NCBI GenBank assembly: GCA_943704425.1
Contig: CALSCP010001345.1
Span: 100,245-142,369 of the forward strand
Length of the DNA: 42,125 bases
Source of the DNA: Ministeria vibrans ATCC 50519
Taxonomy: Eukaryota; Opisthokonta; Filasterea
Reading direction: 5' to 3'
Position numbers and translations under genes: made by a program. The notes under the pieces are model-generated. The model had not been told where the DNA came from. It ran no database searches and worked only from the letters and a program-made list of their open reading frames with translations. This document shows, one piece after another, positions 14,501-24,226 of the stretch (its first letter is position 1; each line of letters begins with the position of its first letter).

Positions 14501-15710
14501 GAGACGCGTTTCGCAGTCGGTGAGAAACCCCCAGGCAGAGTCGAAGGCGGCACTGCTCAAGGAGGAAGGCGGGGAGTACGCAACGCGCCCCATACTCTGA
14601 CGGAGAGTCTGTAGCGAGTGCATGAGGGCGACGAGTGCATGGTGCTCACGAACTCGCTCGGAGACGTGTGTGGTGCGCCAGTGAGCAATGCGGCGGACGA
14701 GACGATGGGCTTTGTCGAGGGTGTTGCAGGTGTCGATGAGACGGGCGGCTTGCTCACTGAGCAGTCGTGTGGCGGCGCGAAGCCAGCAGGCGAGGTGTGT
14801 AGCGCGACGTACATACTCGGTCGTGAGCGACTCGACGTGACGCAGAGCACTGATAAAGCTGCGGAGACGTCGTGAGGCGGCGGCGCGCTGGTGGGCATTG
14901 GCAAAGTGATGGTAGTAGGAAGAGACGTAGGCGAGAAGAGCGCGCTCGTCGATGGGGAGCGCAACGGAGCCTACAAGGTCGTCGACGTCGAGCAACGATG
15001 GAATGGCAAGGTGCTGCTCGGCGACGGAAAAGGCCGTCTCGAGAGCGGCACGCGGATTGCGACGTGCCAAGAGACGATGGTAGTCGACGAGGTCCGGTCG
15101 GTTGTGATGGAGGATGGCGAGGAAGGGCAGGCCCGACGCCCACGTTTGCCGGCCCGAGAAGTCGGTGATGCCTGTGATGCCTGGATAGCCATGGGTCTGG
15201 CGCTGGCACCAGAGCAGGAGCGCCTGCTTGGCCGTGCAATCTTCAAACGTGATGGTGTGTATTTGGTAGCGAAGCAGAATGGTCCATAGCAACCCCAGCG
15301 TGAGTTTTGCGTTGCCATCGACAATGTCCTCGGCTCCAATGTTCTCTAGCTTGACCCCTCGATCGCGCGCAAGGTGATCCAGGACGCTTTGAACGGCGCC
15401 AATGTGATGGATTTTGGAGTGACGAGACGCCGACAGAGTCGCTGACGTGACAACGCCTGGCAGGCTCAGGCCGCTGATGCGCTCAATGAGGGTCCGCAGA
15501 AGCTCCCCGTCGCGGCAGTCGTGTCCAACGTCATTCAGGCGGACCGCTGTTGACGTGAGCTGAAGGAAGGCAAAACACCAAGAACAGTTTGTTGACATTG
15601 ATGAACACCGCTAAAAAAATCGGATCCCAATGTCCTTTTTTTATCGCCATCACACACGCGCGTACCTGTGAGTTGGCCCACTTGACCAAGGCGCGCTGTT
15701 GCAGAGACAT
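2519..15710 (-). CDS. Giant alpha-actinin/spectrin-like actin-binding protein (~4361 aa)
   Basis: Exon 1 (15666-15710) encodes MSLQQRALVKWANSQ; a 106-bp intron follows; exon 2 (2519-15559) is open for 13 kb. Residues about 5-118 and 128-238 are tandem calponin-homology domains, with the actinin-type segments VKLENIGAEDIVDGNAKLTL, LLLWCQR and YVSSYYHHF, so actin binding is likely. A huge, highly charged helical rod follows (about 240-3710) with spectrin-like WL-containing helices, for example around GWLQDADALMAWIHEMDSLL, and poly-Glu runs. Residues about 3714-3854 form an actinin-like C-terminal EF-hand region. The first loop lacks its acidic residues; the last (DCDVDGRLDYEK) has Lys at position 12, so calcium binding may be weak. 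A roughly 500-residue tail is acidic, then proline-rich, then Ser-rich. CH domains first and EF-hands last is the alpha-actinin order, but family members are usually near 900 residues. There is no PH, SH3 or GAS2 domain that I can see. Confidence 0.9.
3085..3180. repeat. 21-bp tandem repeat encoding Val-Pro-Pro-Val-Pro-Ser-type units
   Basis: Inside the giant gene, a 21-bp unit (on the plus strand about GGCACAGGCGGTACACTTGAT) is repeated about four times with drift. On the coding minus strand it gives PPVPSSV-like heptads in the proline-rich tail. The repeat stays in frame, consistent with coding minisatellite expansion. Confidence 0.85.
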
Positions 15711-15796
15711 CCGAGAGTGAATAAATGATTAATAATTACATTATTTTTTTATTCTTTCACAGAGAGTGTCTCAAAATCGATCGTTTCTGTTTTCGC
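15711..15796. promoter_or_regulatory. Compact divergent promoter region
   Basis: Only 86 bp separate the start codon of the giant actinin-like gene (-) from the chosen start of the zinc-finger gene (+), so any promoters here must be shared or overlapping. The right half is T-rich and ends in TTCTTTCACAG at 15752-15762, which looks like a 3' splice acceptor 34 bp before the zinc-finger ATG. No TATA-type element can be assigned with confidence. Confidence 0.5.
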
Positions 15797-17289
15797 ATGA
15801 GCGAACCGTGGGAGCGTGTCGCTGTGGCAGCGGGCCGCGCATACGCCTCCAACATGGAACTGATGATGTCGGAGACGGGCGAACGATGTCGGACGGATCC
15901 GCCGAGTGACGTTGGTGCGTTTTTTTCGTTGGGCGAAAACGGAAAAGTTTTGTGTCGCTTCACTAGAGCCGATGGGGAGCCGTGTCGGTCCAGGGTGTTT
16001 GGGGGCGAGGATGTAAAGCGCCATTTTACCTACTTCCACCCCACGAGCAAGCACCGCCTTGTCTGTGTCGTCTGCAATTCGTATGTTAGTTGTGGCAACC
16101 TCAAGAGACACGTCGCTTCTCAGCACAGCAACACATTCACAGCGACTGTCATGGAACGCGGTCCGCTGGAGGACGGAGGATGGAAGACGATCTACCTGCG
16201 AGAGGTGCGTGCGGCCCTGGAGCGCGACGGAGAAGAGGAGGACGTTGAGGGAGAAGTGGCCAAGGTGTTTGGTCGTGGCGAGTGGGAACAAGTCCCAATG
16301 GGATTTGAGACTTGGTTGGCGATGGCACGGGGCGAGAAGGAGGATGAGGAGGACACGATTGTGTTTGAGATGCTGGGGGATGGCAAGGTGCGGTGTCGGT
16401 GTCGACTGGTGGACGGACGAGTGTGTACGAGACAGGGATTTGCGCCTGAGTGGGTTGGGCATCATTTCTCAAAGTGGCATCCTCGGAGTGTGTACCGCGT
16501 CAATTGTGTGGTGTGCAAGGAGGATTTGGCGCCACACAGAACAACTTTCAATCTACACATGCTGCAATCGCACGGTGATGTATTCAGTCGTGGCTGTGAC
16601 TTGCTGAGGGTGTACTCTTCTCTTGTGCGCAGTGCGCTTGAGGAGCGCAATGCGCCTGAGTCTGTCATTGTGCGTGAGCTGCAGTTGTTGCGTGAGAGTG
16701 AGCGAGTGCCGTCGTCGTTCTCGGAGTGGCTGGCGTGTGCGCAGAAGGAAGAGGGGAGTGGTTGTGGTGCGGTGGACCTCGACGCGTCGTTTGAGCGACT
16801 GTCCAACGGTCTATTCAAATGTCGAATGGTGCGACCGGCAACGGGACAAGTGTGTGACTACGCGCCATTCACAAAGGGGCGTGTCGGTAATCATTTTAGT
16901 GACTATCATGTGCTGAGTGTGTATCGCACTCGATGTGCCATCTGCTCGCACTCAGTGTCAACGGCCGGCAGTCTGCGGAAACACTTACGCCGATGTCACT
17001 CTTCTGAGTTCACTGACACTGTGTTGGCATCGACCTGGAAGAGTGTGTACAGTGAGTGTGTACGGAGTGAAATGTTGAGAGAGGGAAAGAGTGAGAGTGC
17101 GATTGAGAGAGAATTGGGTATTTNNNNNNNACTGACACTGTGTTGGCATCGACCTGGAAGAGTGTGTACAGTGAGTGTGTACGGAGTGAAATGTTGAGAG
17201 AGGGAAAGAGTGAGAGTGCGATTGAGAGAGAATTGGGTATTTTGTATGAGTTTGAGAAAGTGCCCGCTGGCTTTCACCAGTGGACTTGA
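15797..17289 (+). CDS. Three-module zinc-finger protein of unrecognised family (split by an assembly gap)
   Basis: The frame opens at 15725, but I choose ATG 15797 (MSEPWERVAV) because the upstream part is AT-rich and contains an acceptor-like CAG. If the duplicated sequence around the N gap is collapsed, the frame runs through to TGA at 17287-17289 and gives about 457 residues. The protein has three tandem modules of about 140 residues. Each begins with a Cys/Cys/His/His finger (pattern C-R-x-x-x-x-D/T-G-x-x-C then HF-x-x-x/YH), then a C2H2 finger (C-x-x-C followed by a paired His), then a helical segment ending in VP-x-x-F-x-x-W. The last module stops right at this Trp (GFHQWT). Likely a nucleic-acid-binding protein; I do not recognise the family. 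Single exon, divergent from the giant gene. Confidence 0.8.
17012..17242. repeat. 112-bp direct duplication flanking a 7-N gap (probable assembly artefact)
   Basis: Bases 17012-17123 and 17131-17242 read as the same 112-bp sequence, separated only by seven Ns. The first copy stops where the Ns begin; the second continues into the rest of the gene. Removing one copy and the Ns restores a continuous reading frame. This is what unmerged overlapping contig ends look like, so it is better read as an assembly error than as a biological repeat. Confidence 0.9.
17124..17130. other. Assembly gap (7 N)
   Basis: Seven undetermined bases interrupt the third module of the zinc-finger gene, between the two copies of the 112-bp duplication. 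The true gap size is probably negative (overlap), not seven. Confidence 0.95.
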
Positions 17290-17728
17290 CTGTCAGTACA
17301 GTGAACCAAAAATCCGAGTTTGAAAAAATGTTGCCTGGAGGAGTTGGTATTGAAATTTGAGGGGAGTACAACGACGAAACCTCTCTCCGATATCCTCCAA
17401 TTTTTTGTACGTTTACTGCAAGATCGTATCTGTGGGTCTAAGATTTATTGGGGCTACCCTCTGGCGGAAGCACTGTATTGCTCTACACTGTAGTATTTTA
17501 TTATTAAGATAATAGATATTATTTTATTTATGTATTAGCTAAGTGAACGTTTTCCGACGCAGCGCAGCGTAGTTATCTCAACATAATATTTTCATTTTTT
17601 TGTGAGTCAGCAATAACTTTTTCCCGATCACAGATTATTCACAGTCCACAGATCAATTCAATATTTCAATCATTTTTTCTTCATCTACTTCTTGTCCCTC
17701 CTCACTTGCACACACAGCGCCTTTCAAG
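17290..17728. other. Intergenic spacer between zinc-finger and NEDD8 genes
   Basis: About 440 bp of AT-rich sequence with no supportable open frame. It should hold the zinc-finger gene's 3' UTR and the NEDD8 promoter. The last 50 bases before the NEDD8 ATG are pyrimidine-rich and contain a CACACAG 11 bp upstream of the start codon, another acceptor-like site in front of a start codon. Confidence 0.6.
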
Positions 17729-18518
17729 ATGATGATCAAAGTCAAGGTGTGTCTCCAGTAGGCGCGTCCTTGCCTCCTCTCATTCTCTCTCTCTCTCATT
17801 CTCTCTCTCTCTCTCTCATTCTCTCTCTTTAGACTCTCACTGGCAAAGAGGTATTCGATTCTTTTCTACAACAGAGCACAGGATCTCGTCATCAGCTCTG
17901 TCTCTACCCTTTCATGATGTGCCTAACTTTTATATCTTTTTTTCTTCTTCTTTTTGAGTTGACGTTTTTTTTTTTTTTTTTTTTTTTTTTTTGTTCACGA
18001 TTAATCACTGTTGCTCTTGTTTGATTGCGATGGCGACCCATGGCATTTGTATTTTGCTACTGCATGCTTCTATTGGGCTCTTATTGCGTCTCCGCGTTGC
18101 CTTTGTGGCTCAGTGACGAATGATTTTCGTTTTGGTCGATTGAGACTGTTTTCTCATAATAATTATGATATACTGACGCGGCGGTGGGTCGCGATTGTTG
18201 GAGAAGGGTGTTTAGCGTGGTGTCGAAGTATGTGCACAGAGAAATTCGCTCGTTGTATCTATATTTTTGCCGTTTTTGCGCTTTTTTCACTATCGTCTTT
18301 TTTGTGTTTTTCACATTTAGATTGAGATTGATATTGAGCCAACAGACAAGGTGGAGCGCATCAAGGAGCGTGTTGAGGAGAAGGAAGGGATTCCTCCGCC
18401 GCAACAGCGTCTGATTTTTGGAGGAAAGCAAATGAACGACCAAATGACGGCAGCAGAGTGCAAGGTGGTGGGGGGCAGCGTGCTCCACCTGGTGCTGGCA
18501 CTGCGTGGTGGCTGCTGA
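17729..18518 (+). CDS. NEDD8: NEDD8 ubiquitin-like modifier precursor (three exons)
   Basis: Exons 17729-17746, 17833-17850 and 18321-18518 join in frame to 77 residues. The sequence starts MMIKVKTLTGKE and continues [23 protein letters not shown], which is NEDD8 rather than ubiquitin. Ala72 just before the C-terminal LRGG is the residue that separates NEDD8 (Ala) from ubiquitin (Arg) for E1 selection. Leu8, Ile44, His68, Val70 and Lys48 are all present. The precursor ends GG-Cys, so a NEDD8 protease would need to remove one residue to expose Gly76. In the family the mature protein is activated by an APPBP1-UBA3 type E1 and attached to cullins, which switches on cullin-RING ubiquitin ligases. 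The first two exons are only 18 bp each. Intron 1 is full of CTCATT repeats and intron 2 holds a long T run. Confidence 0.95.
17965..17993. repeat. Poly-T tract in NEDD8 intron 2
   Basis: A near-uninterrupted run of about 27 T lies mid-intron, more than 300 bp from the acceptor at 18320, so it is not the polypyrimidine tract of that acceptor. Confidence 0.9.
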
Positions 18519-18978
18519 ACATCAGAGCGATCTCTGTGTGTGTGAGAGAGAGAGACAGCAAGAGAGAGAGAGAGAGACGGAGAGTGTGTCTGTGTTTGTG
18601 AGACAGTGTGAGTGTGTGTGTGTTGTAGCTCAAGGGTGTCTACCGTGTATAAACTATATTAAGATTTGAGTGTGTCAGTACATCGAAGAGCTTGCCGATA
18701 ATCTGGCTTTCTTTTGGACGGTGGAGGAATATACTACTTTCTACAGGAGTGATCCAATTATAAAAACACATTGTGAATGCCTAATTGATTTGACCCCGAG
18801 ATTGAAATTGGATACTCCGTCATTCGGATATTCAAAATCCAAGGTGTTTGCAAGCTGTTTGCGTGACAATTATTATAGATAAGTATAAATTGATTGTAAT
18901 AGAAAATATATCTCTCGCTATATAGGGGGAAAGTTGGGTGCGAAGGCGAGAATACTGAAGATGCATGTCCGTCCTTCA
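18519..18978. other. Intergenic region downstream of NEDD8
   Basis: It begins with a GA/TG-rich microsatellite (about 18537-18625), presumably in the NEDD8 3' UTR, and becomes AT-rich. A 70-codon frame near 18670-18882 has no ATG start and no recognisable domain, and I do not call it a gene. Confidence 0.55.
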
Positions 18979-19262
18979 CGCGCTCACGGCGGTGGGTCTG
19001 CGGTGTTGTGACCGAGTGCGTCCACTACATACTCGTGAAGAACATAAAGATCAAGAGGCAGCTGAGCAGGAAAGCCCTCCGGCACGATACCATCGTAGCA
19101 GATGTCACTTGTCGGAATCGGAATCACTTTCACACCGCGACGCACCTGAGCCCACGCAGTGCCCACATCCCCATGCAAGATGCACGTTGCGCCTGCCGCT
19201 GTGCGTTGCAGCACCTGAACAATGACAGGGTGGTTGCCACGCAACACTTCAATGTCATGTGC
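18979..19262 (-). pseudogene. 3'-end fragment of an unrecognised gene family (copy A)
   Basis: On the minus strand an open stretch of about 93 codons ends at TGA 18984-18986. It reads AAHDIEVLRGNHPV, then ICYDGIVPEGFPAQLPLDLY, then VVDALGHNTADPPP. No start codon of its own is evident; upstream it runs into GA-rich repeat. Bases 18979-19080 match 28624-28725 with one mismatch in 102, so the two loci share a recent duplication or have been converted. It could be an orphan terminal exon, a decayed gene fragment, or an alternative last exon of the dynamin-like GTPase just upstream: an in-frame splice is possible, but the acceptor would lie in purine-rich DNA. Function unknown. Confidence 0.4.
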
Positions 19263-19282
19263 GGCGCAGCTGGACTTTTCCC

Positions 19283-19376
19283 CTCCTTTCTCTCTCTCTA
19301 CACTTTGTTTCTTTTCCCCTCCTTTCTCTCTCCCTCTCCCTCTCCCTCTCCCTCTCCCTCTCTTCTCTCTCTCACA
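19283..19376. repeat. CT-rich low-complexity tract with (CTCTCC)n
   Basis: TTTCTCTCTCTACACTTTGTTTCTTTTCC-type sequence followed by about six CCCTCT units and CTCTCTCTC. It sits between copy A and the 3' end of the GTPase coding region. Here the pyrimidine strand is antisense to both minus-strand features, unlike most other tracts in this window. Confidence 0.9.
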
Positions 19377-19387
19377 CACAAAAAATT

Positions 19388-22300
19388 TCAGACGCGAGCC
19401 TTTTTCTTCTTGCACGTGTTCTCACCACACTCCTCCTCCCCCTCCTTCTCTTCCGTCCATGCCCGTCGCTTCAACGAGCCACTGTCACGCATCTCATGGT
19501 CCGTGGTCGTAATTGTTGTCGTCGTGGTTGAGACCCACGGGAGCAACGCACTCAGGACAATCTGCGCTGGTGGGACCAGCGCCCAGCGACCATTGCTCAT
19601 GTCAAAACCAACGCGGTACGCACGAGCAGGGCGTTTCCGCCTGCTCTCCACTCCACTCGCGTTCGGTGCTGCAATGCGCACAGTGGGCCAATCAGCTACA
19701 GGGCCCTCCAGACACACCTCAAAGGGTTCGCCAAACGCGTCGACCATCACACAGAGCAGCAGCCACCCCAGCACATAGCTTGTCCGCACACTCTGCGCTG
19801 CGTTTCCACAGCAATGCGCCAGAATGGCAAGCGGCAGCGTCTGGTTGCGCGCGTCCGCCACCAGATCCTTGTCCCCAAGGAAAGACGCAAGCTCACACAC
19901 AAACAGTCCGTAACGCTGCGGCCGAGCTACCACCATGGTCGCCAGGCGGATTGCGACAAGCTCTGCGCATCGACGCCGCAGTGTCAAATGCTCTCCGTGC
20001 ACCTGTGTGTCATGATGGGTACTGGCCAGGCTCGTGGAGCCTGTTTCTTGCCACAGCGCCTGTAGCTCAGGCGCAAATCCGGTTAGCTGTTCACACAGCT
20101 CCACAAGTGGTCGCTTGTCGACGTCCAGCGTGCGCCTCCGTCCAGCAGAGCACGCCCGCTCGCTAACGACACCCGTCAGAGTGGATGGACCAGACGACTC
20201 TTTCTCATCTTTAGCTGCCTCCAACCGCAGATCCTTCGCCTTTTCACACAGTTGTTCGACCAATGCCGCCGTGCAGCAGGCATGCGACTCAACCTGCAAC
20301 ATAGCAGTTGACGAAGGAACAGGAGGAAGAGGAATGGATCGCGCGAGAACCGACTCGAGCGTGGTTGTAGTGAACGTGTGGGAATGATCTGCCTCGCACA
20401 CCTCCTCCACCTTCGCAGCCCATGAGTGGCGCAGACGCGCCCGCAGCACCATACTGCGCACCATTCCCTTCACACTCTTCGCAAACCATCCGTCGTTCCT
20501 CTTCTCCTTCGTCTCGTCCAGTTGCTCCACCTTCTTCTTTGCTTCCCTCACGAGGTTCATCATCATCTGACACCTTGCCCTCATTTTCTTCAGAGTATCC
20601 TCCGGTAGCTTCTCTGGGTGAGTGTTGGCCATCGCATCAATCAGTCGGTTGCGCTCAGTGCGAAGATTGCGCGCCAGCCTCCTTCCCTTCCGCAGGTCAA
20701 ATCCTTGTTGGAGATCGCGTGCACAAGCGAACTTCTCGATGTCGCCCTTGTGCTTGCGATACGTTGCGACAAGATGCTCCGAAAACATCACTGGCAGACA
20801 CTCGCCAATGGCAGTGCCGATCACCTCAAGAGCAAGAGAGCACAGCGTGCTCTTTACCGCAGCGGGATTCTGGCCTTCAGCCTCGCGCAGCCGCGCCACA
20901 GCGACAACGCGACACTGGTTCACGGCGCGCGTCATTGACTCGACCAGCGTGATCTTGTTGCTTCGCGCCCCAAAGAAATGGACTTGGAAGTTTTGCAGCA
21001 CACACGCCATCGCGTTGAGAGCTTGTCGACGCCCATAGTCACATGCCCCCTGTGTCTGCAGAAAAACCATCTTCTCCGTGACGGACCGCAACTCTTCCTC
21101 GGACACCTCGGCGAACCCCACCTTCACAATCTGAGCAACCAGCACCTTGTCAACGGCGCTCGCGACCATCTTGCCCAGCACCTTCCGCTCAAACTTCTCC
21201 GAGCGCCCCTTGATCATGTCAAAAACATCCACCGCCAGTGACCCCTGTCCACGAGGTCCCGCTAGATCACCGTCAAGGGCCATCAGAAGTGAGTGCAGCG
21301 TCCCCAGACCAGGAGCGCAGTCGAGGTCACCCGTGAAGAACAGCTTCTCGACTGATGCGGCCGCTTTGGCTCGAGACAGTGCCGCTATTGCGCGGGAATG
21401 CGAGCGGTCAGTCTGCAGATGTGAGGTCCACGCAGTGCATGCGTTACGAAAAGGGACGAACAGCTCGGTTTTGCTGTGTTCGGCAAGCACTCGCGTGACG
21501 TGACCGTCAATCTGCCTATCTTGTACCAGCCAGGTCGTGAGCACCTCCTCTGCCTCTGCGTACATCGCTGCACTGCCCTGCGACGCCGCTAGCAGACGGC
21601 TTTTCCTCTTCTTGGCTGTGCGTGCAGAGGAGTCATGGAGCAATTTTTGCACCTCACAAGCGAGCGGCAGACGCTCCTTGCCAACCGTCGCCGCCAGGGT
21701 ACAGTTGGTTCCCATTGCCGCCTCCACACCAGCAACCATCTGACAGGATTTCTCGAGAATGGCAAGGAACGAGCGTGACGTGGTATGCTCGCACAACGTT
21801 GGATCCTGCCGCGCTTGCTTATGGATGTGAAAAAGAATCGCGGGCACGCCCGTGTTATGCATGTTTTTCAGGTGCTGATTGTCAATGGCGTCAATGATGC
21901 CGTGGTTGGTGGCAACAAGTGAGGAGAAAAGGAGCGGGAAGGCATACGCAAACTTCAGCTTTCTTTCCAGAGACGCGATGATGCGTTTCTCGCACTCTTC
22001 CTGGCTCAACTCGGCAGTGCCGCAAGCGACCTTCTTCGCAGCGTTCTTCAAGTCCTCCCAGCATTGATTCCTCCACTGCTTCCACTCGCCAGGCACTTCG
22101 CACTTGCCCTCATTCAGCTGCCTCTGATCGTGCCTTTCAGGGTGCCACACAAGTAACAGGTGCGGTAGGTGAGTGCCCGCAATGTCATTTTCAAAGTTGG
22201 GTGCGATAAGGTGCTCTCGGATGACCGAAGCAAGCGACTTGCACGACGACAGACGTTGCGGACAGACCACGATGACGTGGTCGCTGTCGCCCAGCACCTC

Positions 22301-24109
22301 GACAAGTGTCGACACCTTCTGGGCATCCGAGTCGTTGCAGCCGGGCGCATCGACAAGCTCCGTGTTCCACTCGCGCAGCATCGCCGACGGCACAAACACG
22401 GTGATGCGCTTGAAGAAGAGTGCGTCGTCGTCGTCAAGAAGCGTCTTAAGTGTCTCGCGCAGATACAGTCGGTCGTGCAGAAGGTTCTTGCCGTGCGTGC
22501 GCAGCAGACGGTGTTTGCCAAGGAGGCTGAGACGAGCGCGGTGCACCACAGCTTGTGGGTCGCGCGTAAACTTGTCGATCAGCGCACGGTCGATGGGCTT
22601 GGGAGCGGGTGTGAGGTCGAGGTCACAGTTGAAATCCACGTCGTCGTTGTCGGAGTCGTTGTCGTCATCGATGGTGTCGTGCCGATTGAGAGCACTCTTG
22701 GATGCAGTACCGTCTGCGGTCACAGGAGAGCCCATCATTGTGGCCTCACTCGACTCTGAGTGGACATCGACGTCACTCCCATCAATGTCGGTCAAACCAG
22801 CGGGGTAGGAGCAACGACTGGGCGCCTTCTCGGCGCGTCTGACCATGTCGACGATGCGCTTGCCACTGGAAAACACGCTCGTTTCCTCCACCTCGCCTCC
22901 CTCCACCCTGTCCCAGTCGGTCTGCTTGCAGTTGCGGACCATGTCACTAATCGAGTACTGCTCGATGACAGCCTCAAAGCGACGGCCAGGACGCACGGCG
23001 ATGGGACAGCGTGTTGTGGAGGCGGTGCCTCTCTGGCTGGGCAGCAGATACGCGCCGGATCCGTCTGAGTTCCCGACGATATCTCTCGCGTTGGTTCCCG
23101 TGGCATGCTCACGCGTCGCCGCCTCAATGGCCTCCTCCTTTTGTAGCATGCAAGCGTAGTGTTTGTTGTCCGGAGAAGCTACAAAGAGCCCAGTGTTCTC
23201 GTCCATGACCGCCTCAGGTGGGTACTCGATGGCGTCGCGAACTTGTCCGGCTGCATCGTCTGCGTCCGATCCGTCGCGTCCTTCCAGCAGCTTCTGCTTC
23301 AACATGACGGCGCCCTCAAAGTCCAGTGGATCGGTGTCGCGACCGTTGAGTCGCTCGTACTCGTAGGGTGTCACGGACGATGTGCACAGAAGGGCATTGA
23401 GCAGAAACGACTTGCCAGCGCCGTTCTCGCCCAGCAGCGCCGTCCTAGTCATGTACGAGGCGGAGCGCTCCTGGGACGTCGCTGTGCGCTGCGGATGAAG
23501 TACGCCCTCTTCAATGTCTTTGATGATGCTCTTTGCCACATCACCAAGGGTATCATTGCTGTTGTAAACAATGTGATTCTTGAGCCTGTCGAGGAAGTCG
23601 ACTGCCTCGTCGTGAACACTTGCCGACACGTCCGACATGCGAGTTTCGGCGATAAATGCCTCTAGGGTGGCGGTGGCGGCGGTGGTGGTGGTGGTTGTGG
23701 TGGTGGGCGTGGTGGTTGTGGTGGTGGGCGTGGTGGGAGTCGCGGGAACCTCTTCGCTTGCGTTGCTCATCAAGTCGAAGTCGTGGTCTTCGCCGTTGTC
23801 GAAGTCGTGGTCGTCGTCACTCATCTCTGTGTCGTCGTCAAGCGCGTCTTCCTCGCTCGACGCATCACCACGTGCTGCTGGGGCAAGTGGGAGCGTGTTG
23901 AACTGGGAGTAGTCAAAGGGCTTGACGGAGGAGTCGTCATAACCGAAATCTTTTCGAAAGGTCTTGAAGAGGCGGCTGTGACCAATGTCGCTCACCTCAC
24001 AACTGAGTGTCTTTTGACTGGTATGCGGCCCGCGAGCAAAGGGCCACTTTGCTTTGGATTTCAAGAGCTCTTCTTTCGTAAGACGTGTCCGAAAGGCGAG
24101 GTAGAGCTG

Positions 24110-24140
<31 letters not shown>

Positions 24141-24190
24141 GGAGAAAGAAACAAAGTGATAGAGAGAGAGAGAAAAAAAAACAAAGCGAT

Positions 24191-24226
<36 letters not shown>

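Noticed and set aside
15725-15796. 24-residue N-terminal extension of the zinc-finger protein (MINNYIIFLFF...)
   Set aside because: It is AT-rich and includes a CACAG acceptor-like site; it looks like UTR or intron rather than coding. The ATG at 15797 starts normal protein composition.
18670-18882. 70-codon plus-strand frame after NEDD8
   Set aside because: It has no ATG, lies in AT-rich sequence and has no recognisable motif.
19700-20100. Possible OTU-like protease domain at the C-terminus of the GTPase (LRRRCAELVAIRL, RPQRYGLFV)
   Set aside because: The spacing is loosely OTU-like but I see no catalytic Asp-Gly-x-Cys or His motif; too weak to claim.
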